DNA of 8,019 nt from Deltaproteobacteria bacterium (GTDB taxonomy: Bacteria > Myxococcota_A > Polyangia > HGW-17): the NCBI GenBank assembly GCA_003249585.1, contig QKIM01000137.1, positions 1-8,019 on the forward strand, written 5' to 3'. A program made the position numbers and the translations under genes. This document shows positions 1-5,944 of this stretch, piece by piece; positions within the stretch are counted from its first letter, which is position 1, and each line of letters begins with the position of its first letter. The notes below the pieces were generated by a model. The model saw only the letters and a list, made by a program, of their open reading frames with translations, had not been told where the DNA came from and searched no databases.

Positions 1-88
1 CCCCGACGATCACCACGCCGACGGCCCCGGAGTGGGACTCCCCGAAGGTGGTGACCGAGAGATGGGTTCCGAAGCGGTTGGCGCACAT
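1..88 (-). CDS. aroC: Chorismate synthase, N-terminal fragment cut by the left window edge
   Basis: The minus strand from an ATG at 88 encodes 29 complete codons beginning MCANRFGTHLSVTTFGESH and continuing SGAVGVVIVG to the edge. The start, the RFG...TTFGESH block and the following G-x-V-I-x-G match the N-terminus of chorismate synthase, which converts EPSP to chorismate using reduced FMN. The His of FGESH is a known catalytic residue of the family and is present. Two positions differ from the usual motif: Ser follows the His where Gly is normal, and Val stands where Asp is expected in the V-I-D-G stretch. There is no strong Shine-Dalgarno sequence before the ATG and no other in-frame start upstream. 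The gene is divergent from the FHA gene and lies beyond aroK, completing the seven-step pathway. Identification rests on a short N-terminus only, so whether the gene is intact cannot be judged here. Confidence 0.8.
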   Translation of the reverse strand, partial: MCANRFGTHLSVTTFGESHSGAVGVVIVG

Positions 89-135
89 GGGTTGTTTATC
101 CGTAAGAGGAGGTGGTGATGGTCCCCTCTCTTCTC

Positions 136-164
136 TTCATACACCGCCCCCGGGACACGCTCAA
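136..164 (-). promoter_or_regulatory. Candidate sigma-70-type promoter for aroC
   Basis: On the minus strand TTGAGC (159-164) and TATGAA (136-141) are separated by exactly 17 bp, close to the TTGACA/TATAAT consensus. The start point would fall near 129, giving a leader of about 41 nt before the aroC ATG at 88. Prediction from sequence only. Confidence 0.45.
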
Positions 165-220
165 GGGAAAGGTTTTGTATTCCTTGAATATCGTGGAAAT
201 TCTGGTACAGTCCCGGGACA
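149..220. repeat. Pair of CCCGGGACA direct repeats, candidate operator sites
   Basis: The 9-mer CCCGGGACA occurs at 149-157 and again at 212-220. The second copy lies within a perfect 10-bp palindrome, GTCCCGGGAC (210-219). The first copy lies in the -35/-10 spacer of the aroC promoter candidate. The second abuts the -10 and start point of the FHA promoter candidate. The copies are 63 bp apart, about six helical turns, so a regulator could bind both on the same DNA face. Coincidence is possible in GC-rich DNA. Confidence 0.3.
184..211 (+). promoter_or_regulatory. Candidate extended -10 promoter for the FHA gene
   Basis: TTGAAT (184-189) and TACAGT (206-211) are spaced by 16 bp, and TGG directly before the -10 gives an extended -10 element. 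Transcription would begin near 218, about 29 nt before the ATG at 247. The surrounding sequence is richer in A/T than the genes on either side. Confidence 0.4.
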
Positions 221-231
221 GGTGGTGCTCC

Positions 232-240
232 AGAGGAGGA
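232..240 (+). promoter_or_regulatory. Shine-Dalgarno sequence of the FHA gene
   Basis: AGAGGAGGA lies 6 nt before the ATG at 247. It is one of the strongest ribosome binding sites in the window. Together with the promoter candidate just upstream, it decides in favour of the start at 247 over the in-frame ATGs at 112 and 118. Confidence 0.7.
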
Positions 241-246
241 CGGCTC

Positions 247-831
247 ATGGCGACATTCTGCAATCGGTGCGGCAACGCGATCGGATTTTTCTCGAAGGCG
301 AAAATGGTGAACGAAGAGGGAGAGACGATCGTCGTGTGCAAGCCGTGCAAACGAACAGCCGAGGCGGAATTAATCCGGCAGTCGGAGCAAGGGAGGCCCT
401 CCGGCGCCCCACCGGCCAAGGACACCGTCCCCTGCCCGAGGTGCGGCAGGGAAAACCAGAAACACTACAGGTTCTGTCTCGGCTGTGGCGCCGATCTGTC
501 TGTCGTCCAGCCTGCAGACCCGCCCACCACCGACCCGTCGCCCGAAGGTGCCCTCACCCTGCGCGTCACCGGCCCCGAGGGAGCGTTCCAGCGCTCCTTC
601 GCCGGCTCCGAGGTGAGCATCGGTCGCACCCCCGACAACGACCTGTGTCTCCCCTCCGGGTCCCTGAGCAAGCGGCACGCCCGTATCCTGACCAAGGGCA
701 GCGAGGTGATCCTCGTCGACCTGAAGTCGTCCAACGGCACCTATGTGAACGGGACGGCGATCCAGGGACCCCGGCGGGTCGGGCCCGGCGATACCGTCAC
801 GGTCGGTCCTTTCACCCTGGAGATCCTCTAA
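247..831 (+). CDS. Zinc-ribbon and FHA-domain protein
   Basis: This 194-residue soluble protein has three parts. The N-terminus carries a zinc-binding motif with Cys5, Cys8, Cys31 and Cys34. A second short zinc ribbon has Cys63, Cys66, Cys77 and Cys80 (CPRCG...CLGCG). After a proline-rich linker (about 88-100) comes a C-terminal forkhead-associated domain (about 103-194) with the diagnostic GRTPDND (126-132), S-K-R-H (141-144) and SSNGTYVNG (161-169) blocks. FHA domains bind phosphothreonine peptides, so the protein is probably an adaptor in Ser/Thr-kinase signalling; its partner is not visible here. No signal peptide or membrane segment is seen. It is the only plus-strand gene, lying between aroK and aroC and convergent with aroK (133-bp gap). 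In-frame ATGs at 112 and 118 would add 43-45 residues, but they lie upstream of the likely promoter and the extension resembles no domain. Domain calls are firm; the biological role is unknown. Confidence 0.9.
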   Translation: MATFCNRCGNAIGFFSKAKMVNEEGETIVVCKPCKRTAEAELIRQSEQGRPSGAPPAKDTVPCPRCGRENQKHYRFCLGCGADLSVVQPADPPTTDPSPEGALTLRVTGPEGAFQRSFAGSEVSIGRTPDNDLCLPSGSLSKRHARILTKGSEVILVDLKSSNGTYVNGTAIQGPRRVGPGDTVTVGPFTLEIL

Positions 832-964
832 AATCCCGGCCGAAGCACGCTACAGGACCGGGCAGAAGCACCGACCTCCATGGACACTCTTCTTCTTCCC
901 GCATGGTCTTCAAAGACATCCCACCATCCTGGGAAAAGGATGAGCAGCACCTGAAGCTCCCCCT

Positions 965-1525
965 TCATCGTATTTTCACGGCCTCACAATTGTCCCTTAA
1001 GGCATTCAGGCGGGTCAGGGCGGTGTTCAGGGCCGCTTCGAGGGTGACACCGGTGGTGGAGAGGGGGGGGCCTCCCAGGGCACGGTAGAGGGGCTCCCTG
1101 CGGGTCCTGAGGGCATCGTACTGCGTCCTCTGGGCCGCCTGAAAGTCCGTGACCCCCGTATGAGGATCGTGCAGCGGCCTGGGCTTTCTGGCGAGCCGGG
1201 CGAGGGCCTCCTCCCGCGAGCAGACCAGATACAAAATCCGGCAGCCCTGAAGGAGAGCGGCGATGTCGGGAAGCTCCACGGTCCCGCCGCCCAGGGCCAC
1301 GACGACCGCCGCATCCCTGAGCACCTCGGGGAGCCAGCGGGCCTCCAGGGCGCGGAAGGCCTCCACGCCGTCCCTGGAAAAAATTTCAGGGATGGAGCGC
1401 TTCTCCTGCTCCTCGATGAAGTCGTCGAGGTCGACGAAGCGCCAGCCCAGAGCCTCGGCCAGCGCCCGACCCAGGGTCGTCTTCCCGCTAGCGGGGAGCC
1501 CCATGAGCACCACGGGCCCCTTCAC
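965..1525 (-). CDS. aroK: Shikimate kinase
   Basis: This 186-residue enzyme phosphorylates shikimate to shikimate-3-phosphate with ATP. The P-loop is G-L-P-A-S-G-K-T-T (9-17). The shikimate-binding and Mg-associated residues Asp32/Asp34 (VDLDD), Arg58 (EAFR) and the Gly79-81 triplet (ALGGGT) are in place. The lid arginine is Arg116 (RPL), and a further arginine precedes PLY near 143. Length is normal for the family. It starts with GTG at 1525, sharing GTGA with the aroA stop, and GGTGGGG lies just upstream; the next ATG would cut into the P-loop. It is the last gene of the minus-strand unit before the oppositely oriented FHA gene. The coding strand has a run of eight C (1063-1070) near the 3' end, a possible slippage site that would affect only the last 35 or so residues. 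The tail after about 165 is poorly conserved. Confidence 0.95.
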   Translation of the reverse strand: MKGPVVLMGLPASGKTTLGRALAEALGWRFVDLDDFIEEQEKRSIPEIFSRDGVEAFRALEARWLPEVLRDAAVVVALGGGTVELPDIAALLQGCRILYLVCSREEALARLARKPRPLHDPHTGVTDFQAAQRTQYDALRTRREPLYRALGGPPLSTTGVTLEAALNTALTRLNALRDNCEAVKIR

Positions 1526-2697
1526 AGCCCCACCGCCCGCATGTCCTCGAAGTAGTCGGGCCAGCTCTTGGCCACGGCAGCGTGGCCTGCGACGGTCACC
1601 CGGTGGCGCAGCCCCAGGAGCGCCAGAGCCATGACCATGCGGTGGTCCCCGTCGCCCGAGAGGGTCGCGTCACGCGAACCCGGAGCACACCGGGTGATGG
1701 CGAGCGTCCCAGGCCCCACCTCGACCTGCACGCCCACCTTGGCCAGCTCCCTGGCCAGCACGGCCACCCGGTCGCTCTCCTTGTGGGCGGCGTGGCCGAT
1801 CCCCCGGAAGGTGACGGGTCTGTCCAGGAGGGCAGCCGCCACGGCCAGGGGCGGCAGGAGATCGGGGTCCGCCTTGAGATCCAGAGTGCTCTCCCCGAAG
1901 AGGAAGCGCTCCCAAAGAGGTGGAAACAGCGCGACCTCTCGTCCCTCCGTGGGGAGCTCCCAGGGGAGCCCCGTCAGATGGGCCGCGATGGCCGGGAACG
2001 GCACGAGGGACCAGTCGGGAGGCAGCTCCACCTCCCTCCCGTCAAAGGTACAGGGGCCTACGGTGAGGACCTCTCCCGCGGTCTGGACGTCGACCCCGAA
2101 CATTCGGAGCGCTTCAAGGGTCATCTGCAGGTACGTGCTGGAGACGGCTGGCCCGTCGAGGGTGACCCTGAGTCCCCCCGGCAGCCCCGGGGCCGCCAGG
2201 AGCAAGGCGCTCACGTGCTGGGAGGAGGTGCGGGCGCTGCAGGTCACGGAGGCGGTGGAGAACCCGCCCTCCACCACCAGGGGCAGCCCCGGGCCGCCGT
2301 GATGGGCGGTCACCGTGAAGCCCGCTGCGGTGAGGGCGCCGCGCAGCTCGTCCATGGGTCTCGCCCGCAGCTGGTCGGAGCCGTCCATGCGCACAGGGTG
2401 GTCGGCCCAGTGGGTGAAGGGCGCCAGAAACCGCGCCTGAGAGGCCCCGTCATGGCAGAAGAGGCGCTCGGGCAGACGCAGCACCTCGGGGGGTGAGACA
2501 TCGATGCCCAGGGCCCCTTCTTCGTCCTCGGCGACCGTGATGCCGGCGCCCGCATCCCGAAGGAGGGCGGCGAGGACCCTGGAATCCTCCCCCGGGGAGG
2601 GGTTCACGAGGCGGCACCCTGAGCGGGCCGTGGCCGCCAGGATCAGGGCCCGCTGGGTCCAGGACTTGGAGCCCGGTACGCGCACGGCGGTGGTCAT
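1522..2697 (-). CDS. aroA: EPSP synthase (3-phosphoshikimate 1-carboxyvinyltransferase), short divergent form
   Basis: This enzyme transfers enolpyruvyl from PEP to shikimate-3-phosphate. At 391 residues it is shorter than the usual roughly 430. Recognisable blocks in order are PGSKSWTQRAL (8-18), LRARPM (110-115), SSQ (158-160), DPDLLPPLAV (277-286, holding the probable catalytic Asp), KESDR (306-310), GDHRM (350-354) and KSWPDYF (377-383). Several positions differ from the norm. SKS-W-T-Q-R replaces SKSxTNR, and the usual N-A-G-T-A segment is D-G-A-S-Q (83-87), so the residue equivalent to E. coli Gly96 appears to be Ala85. The ATG at 2697 overlaps the aroDE stop (ATGA), and the 3' end overlaps aroK (GTGA), indicating translational coupling. 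Conserved substrate-binding residues such as Lys11, Arg16, Arg89 and Lys306 remain, so the gene is probably functional. Confidence 0.95.
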   Translation of the reverse strand: MTTAVRVPGSKSWTQRALILAATARSGCRLVNPSPGEDSRVLAALLRDAGAGITVAEDEEGALGIDVSPPEVLRLPERLFCHDGASQARFLAPFTHWADHPVRMDGSDQLRARPMDELRGALTAAGFTVTAHHGGPGLPLVVEGGFSTASVTCSARTSSQHVSALLLAAPGLPGGLRVTLDGPAVSSTYLQMTLEALRMFGVDVQTAGEVLTVGPCTFDGREVELPPDWSLVPFPAIAAHLTGLPWELPTEGREVALFPPLWERFLFGESTLDLKADPDLLPPLAVAAALLDRPVTFRGIGHAAHKESDRVAVLARELAKVGVQVEVGPGTLAITRCAPGSRDATLSGDGDHRMVMALALLGLRHRVTVAGHAAVAKSWPDYFEDMRAVGL

Positions 2698-4112
2698 CGC
2701 GCGACCGCCAGATCCGACAGTTCCTGGGGCTCAACGGACTCCCCGGTGAGGAGGGTCATCTGGAGTGCCCCCTGCAGGCACCAGAAGTCGAAGGAGGTGA
2801 TCCAGCGCTGCGATGGTTCGGGGGCCAGCGGGGGCACATTGGTGAGGGCCAGGTCTACGACGAGGTGGGCGGCCGTGGGCCAGGGCCAGGGCGTCTCGGG
2901 CCCCGCCATGGCCAGCGGCGTGGTGTTGACGAGGATCTCGTGGGGTACCGTGGTGCGGGCGTTCCAGGGCACGAAGGCGTCCCGCATGTCGACATCCTTT
3001 GGAGGCGTCCTTCCGGTCACCACGCAGGTCCGCCCGCTCGCTCCGGCGGCGTGGAAGGCCGAGGTCGCGGTGCTGCCTGTCCCCAGGATCAGGACGCGAT
3101 CGTCGCCGGGACCGAGCAGGGCCGCCAGGGCCGCCGCGTCGGTGTTCCAGCCGCTGAGCCCGTCGGGACCGATGGCCACGGTGTTCACCACCCCCGTGCG
3201 CCGGGCCCACTCGTCGGCAGCGGTCACCAGGGCCGCGACGTCGGCCTTGAGCGGCATGGTCACCGAGGCGCCGCGGGCGCCGAGGGCCTCGAAGAGGGAG
3301 GGGAGGAGGGTGGCGCGCGCCGTGGGGAGGTTCACATACTGCCAGGGCAGGCCTCGCTCCTCGAAGAGGGCGTTGTACACGGCGATCCCCGGCGAGTGGC
3401 GGATCTGCATGCCTCCCGCAAGGGCCAGAACGCCAAGCTCCCGGTGGTCAGGGCGACGCCACCGGGTCAGCCGTTCCAGGGTGGGCTGGAAGGCTACTGT
3501 GGAGCGACGCTCCTCAAGGGGGGCGTAGGTGATGTCGCTGCCGAAGAGGGAGGGGCGCTGACGGGTGACCAGGCCCGCCTGCCCCATGCCGATGACGATA
3601 CGCACGGGCTGGGGCAGCTTCAGGTCACGCAGGAGGATGAGCTCCGAGGCGTCGCCGATGAAGAGGGCCAGCTTCACCCCGTGACAGGGTACGGCCGCCA
3701 GCTCCCGCACCGTGCGCTCCAGGAGGGCCGGGTCCCACTCCATGAGGTGGACGGAGACGATGATGCGATCGGCGAAGTCCTTCAGAATATCGGCTTCCAG
3801 GGAACTGAGAGAGCGAAGAAAGGAGAGCTCCAGATCAATATAGGCGACCCCCAGGGAGAGGGCCCTTCGGAAGAAGGCCAGCTTCTCGGATGGTTCCCCG
3901 TCGAAGGTGCCCCCCTCGGCGGCCTCGCGCAGGGTGAGGATCACCGAGGACCCATACTGGGCGAGGAGCCCTTCCAGCGCGCCGCGATGCGCCCCCAGGA
4001 GATCGGCGCGGACCTCATGGAACCCCGCGTGGGAGCCAATCCGGCGTTCCAGCTCCAGGACCGTCGCCTCGTTTCCCGTGATGATGGTCGCGGTCTGGCT
4101 CAACTCCACCAT
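2694..4112 (-). CDS. aroDE: Bifunctional type I 3-dehydroquinate dehydratase / shikimate dehydrogenase
   Basis: This 472-residue fusion carries out two consecutive steps: dehydration of dehydroquinate, then NADPH reduction to shikimate. The dehydratase domain (about 5-215) shows E-V-R-A-D (33-37), LREAAEGG (61-68), the catalytic His122 (IVSVH), the Schiff-base Lys147 (GVKLA), GMGQAG (175-180) with Arg184, and Gln209. The dehydrogenase domain (about 226-472) shows HSP (239-241), VTMPLK with catalytic Lys289, VVNTV (308-312), GWNTD with catalytic Asp325, a nucleotide-binding GTGSTA (344-349) and GRTPPK (367-372), which resembles the NADP-specific N-R-T-x-x-K motif. NTTPLAM and LQGALQ follow near the C-terminus. 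The usual SxS and HN shikimate-binding motifs are altered (RHSP, and Tyr246-Asn247). The start at 4112 is set by GAGGAGGAG at 4121-4129; the frame stays open far upstream but runs antisense-frame through aroB. It overlaps aroB by 13 nt and aroA by 4 nt. Such fusions are known in plants and some bacteria. Confidence 0.95.
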   Translation of the reverse strand: MVELSQTATIITGNEATVLELERRIGSHAGFHEVRADLLGAHRGALEGLLAQYGSSVILTLREAAEGGTFDGEPSEKLAFFRRALSLGVAYIDLELSFLRSLSSLEADILKDFADRIIVSVHLMEWDPALLERTVRELAAVPCHGVKLALFIGDASELILLRDLKLPQPVRIVIGMGQAGLVTRQRPSLFGSDITYAPLEERRSTVAFQPTLERLTRWRRPDHRELGVLALAGGMQIRHSPGIAVYNALFEERGLPWQYVNLPTARATLLPSLFEALGARGASVTMPLKADVAALVTAADEWARRTGVVNTVAIGPDGLSGWNTDAAALAALLGPGDDRVLILGTGSTATSAFHAAGASGRTCVVTGRTPPKDVDMRDAFVPWNARTTVPHEILVNTTPLAMAGPETPWPWPTAAHLVVDLALTNVPPLAPEPSQRWITSFDFWCLQGALQMTLLTGESVEPQELSDLAVAR

Positions 4113-5170
4113 CGAACGATCTCCTCCTCGCACAGATGCCGCAGGTCGGCCATGCGCCCAGGGGCCAAAAGGAGCGAGAATCCCACCAGGGGTCCCCGGT
4201 TCTTCTTGTCCTGCAAAAGCCAGGGCATGAGCTCCTGCAATGTCCAGGGGCAGGAGGTGTCCAGTCCCATGGCGGAGAGGATCCCCTCGACCCTGCGGGC
4301 GACGGACGGCTCCTGGAGGCCCATGCGGACGGCCATGGCGCCTTCGCGCACCATCCCCACGGCCACGGCCTGGCCGTGGGTGAGCACTCCGCCCGACGCC
4401 ATCTCCACGGCGTGCCCCACGGTGTGCCCCAGATTGAGGCGGGAGCGGACGCCCTGGTCCAGGGGATCGGCCTTCACCAGCTCCATCTTGATGCGCGCGG
4501 CCGCCCAGAGGATCTCGTGGGGAACCACGGGGGGCCGTCCGCCCAGCGCCTCGGGCCCGAAGAGGGCGCCGATGGCGTCCACGAGCTCCGCGCTCCCGAT
4601 GAGGGCGGTCTTCAGGCACTCCACCCACCCCGAGCGCAGGTCGTCGTCGGAGAGGGTGTCGAAGTAGAGGGTGGAGATGATGGTGGCGAAGGGGGGGAAG
4701 AAGGTCCCCACCAGGTTCTTGCCGTGCTCCGTGTTCACCCCCGTCTTGCCGCCGATGGAGGCGTCCACCGCGCCGAGAAAGGTCGTGGGGAGGGCCAGCC
4801 ACGGGATACCCCGCTTGACCAGGGAGGCGGCGAAACCCGCCAGATCCGTGGTGACGCCTCCCCCGAAGCCGATGATCAGATCGGTCTTGCCCGCGCCCAT
4901 GGAGAGAAGCTCTCCCGTGAGCTCCACGACCCTGTGGAGGGTTTTGGAGGTCTCCCCCGGCGGGAAGGTGAGGAGCCGCGCCTTGAGCCCCTTGGCGGCG
5001 AAGGCGGCCAGGAGCTCATCGCCATAGAGCCCGGCGACGGTCTCGTCGGAGATGATGAAGGTGCGGTCGTAGGGGGCGGCGTGGGCCAGAACGTCGGAGA
5101 TGGGAGCCCGGGAGGATTTCACCAGCAGCTGGGTGGACTGTCCGAAGGTGATGGTGCGCTCCAGGGTCAT
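4100..5170 (-). CDS. aroB: 3-dehydroquinate synthase
   Basis: This 356-residue enzyme converts DAHP to 3-dehydroquinate using NAD+ and a divalent metal; length is typical. The NAD-binding region has PGETSK (71-76) and GFGGGVTTDLAGF (101-113). The core has LPTTFLGAVDASIGGKTGVN (127-146), followed by GKNLVGTF (150-157). The metal ligands are Glu184 (WVECLK), His249 (NLGHTVGHA) and His265 (THGQA). The usual V-G-D before LAGF reads T-T-D, and the usual AQVDSS reads GAVDAS; both are mild changes. The ATG at 5170 shares ATGA with the aroF stop, and GAGGGGGATCGG supplies a ribosome binding site. The open frame extends beyond 5170, but that part lies within aroF in another frame and shows no aroB homology. 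The 3' end overlaps aroDE by 13 nt. Confidence 0.96.
   Translation of the reverse strand: MTLERTITFGQSTQLLVKSSRAPISDVLAHAAPYDRTFIISDETVAGLYGDELLAAFAAKGLKARLLTFPPGETSKTLHRVVELTGELLSMGAGKTDLIIGFGGGVTTDLAGFAASLVKRGIPWLALPTTFLGAVDASIGGKTGVNTEHGKNLVGTFFPPFATIISTLYFDTLSDDDLRSGWVECLKTALIGSAELVDAIGALFGPEALGGRPPVVPHEILWAAARIKMELVKADPLDQGVRSRLNLGHTVGHAVEMASGGVLTHGQAVAVGMVREGAMAVRMGLQEPSVARRVEGILSAMGLDTSCPWTLQELMPWLLQDKKNRGPLVGFSLLLAPGRMADLRHLCEEEIVRWWS
4121..4129 (-). promoter_or_regulatory. Shine-Dalgarno sequence of aroDE, inside aroB
   Basis: On the minus strand GAGGAGGAG lies 8 nt before the aroDE ATG at 4112. It fixes the start of a gene whose reading frame remains open for about 690 nt further upstream. 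The bases also encode the consecutive Glu residues near the AroB C-terminus. Confidence 0.7.
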
Positions 5171-5937
5171 CCGATCCCCCTCAGGGTGGTGCACAGCCGC
5201 ACCAGGTCGTCGTGGAGCCTCTCGAAGGAGGCGAAGTCCAGGGACTGCTTGCCGTCGGAGAGGGCCAGGACAGGATCGGGGTGCACCTCGACCATGAGGC
5301 CGGCGGCGCCAGCGGCCATGGCAGCCCGGGCCAGGGGCGACACGAGGGCGCTCTCCCCCGCCGCGTGGGAGGGGTCCACCAGCACGGGCAGGGCGGAGCG
5401 CTGCCGGGCGATGGGGATGGCCGCCACGTCCAGGGTGAAGCGCGTGGAGGTCTCGAAGGAGCGGATCCCGCGTTCGCACAGGAGGATGGAGGAGTTGCCC
5501 TCGGTGGCGATGTACTCTGAGGCCGCCAGCCACTCGTCGATGGTGGCGCCCATGCCCCGCTTGAGGATCACGGGGATGCCGGACTTGCCGATGGCCGTGA
5601 GGAGCGGATAGTTGAACATGGAGCGGGCCCCCACCTGCACGATGTCCACGTGGGGCAGCGCCAGGGCGAGCTGCTCCTCGTTCATGACCTCGGTGACACA
5701 GGCCATGCCGTGGTCGTGGGCGGCCGAGGCCAGCATGAGGATCCCTTCCTCGCCCAGCCCCCTGAAGGAGGAGGAGAAGGTGCGCGGTTTGAAGGTGCCT
5801 CCCCTGAGCACGGGCACTCCCAGACCGCTCAGGAAGGCCGCCGTCTCGCGGATCTGCTCGGGAGACTCCACGGAGCAGGGGCCCGCGATGTGGATGGGGT
5901 TTTTAGGGGAGAACTGGAGGAAAGACAGTTGGGTCAT
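5167..5937 (-). CDS. aroF: 3-deoxy-7-phosphoheptulonate (DAHP) synthase, type I-beta, no regulatory domain
   Basis: This 256-residue enzyme condenses PEP with erythrose-4-phosphate, the entry step of the pathway. It has the short KDO8P-synthase-like form. Motifs in order are IAGPCSVES (17-25, metal ligand Cys21), LRGGTFKPRT (44-53), TEVM (82-85), QVGARSMFN (101-109), LKRGM (125-129), LLCERG (152-157), DPSHAAG (188-194, metal ligand His191), VEVHP (216-220, Glu217) and SDGKQSL (227-233, Asp228). Neither an N-terminal ferredoxin-like (ACT-like) domain nor a fused chorismate mutase is present, so feedback inhibition by the known fused domains is not expected. It starts with ATG 7 nt after the U32 gene stop; the ribosome binding site is weak, suggesting coupling to the upstream gene. 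The stop overlaps the aroB start (ATGA). Confidence 0.96.
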   Translation of the reverse strand: MTQLSFLQFSPKNPIHIAGPCSVESPEQIRETAAFLSGLGVPVLRGGTFKPRTFSSSFRGLGEEGILMLASAAHDHGMACVTEVMNEEQLALALPHVDIVQVGARSMFNYPLLTAIGKSGIPVILKRGMGATIDEWLAASEYIATEGNSSILLCERGIRSFETSTRFTLDVAAIPIARQRSALPVLVDPSHAAGESALVSPLARAAMAAGAAGLMVEVHPDPVLALSDGKQSLDFASFERLHDDLVRLCTTLRGIG

Positions 5938-5944
5938 GGGCTGC

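Noticed and set aside
925..942. CATCCT...AGGATG inverted repeat between the convergent FHA and aroK genes, considered as a terminator.
   Set aside because: The stem is only 6 bp with a 6-nt loop, and no T-run follows on either strand. No convincing terminator was found in 832-964.
828..968. A 46-codon minus-strand frame beginning at an ATG that overlaps the aroK stop (TGATG) and ending at the 3' end of the FHA gene.
   Set aside because: The overlap resembles translational coupling, but the peptide shows no motif, there is no clear ribosome binding site, and its end runs into the antisense of a well-supported gene.
48..1088. Long plus-strand frame across the FHA gene and the end of aroK.
   Set aside because: It is Arg/Pro-rich and motif-free, in a different frame from the clearly conserved zinc-ribbon/FHA protein: a shadow of GC-rich coding DNA.
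2865..4667. 600-codon plus-strand frame opposite aroDE and aroB.
   Set aside because: Composition is biased to Gly, Arg, Glu and His with no domain, and it is antisense to two genes with complete catalytic motifs. Long antisense frames are expected in DNA of this base composition.
4113..4802. Upstream extension of the aroDE reading frame.
   Set aside because: The frame is open, but the translation is Arg/Gly/Pro-rich without homology, it overlaps all the conserved C-terminal half of aroB, and a strong ribosome binding site sits just before the ATG at 4112.
4136..5611. 491-codon plus-strand frame opposite aroB and aroF.
   Set aside because: The same low-complexity Gly/Glu/Arg-rich pattern, antisense to well-supported genes, with no recognisable motif.
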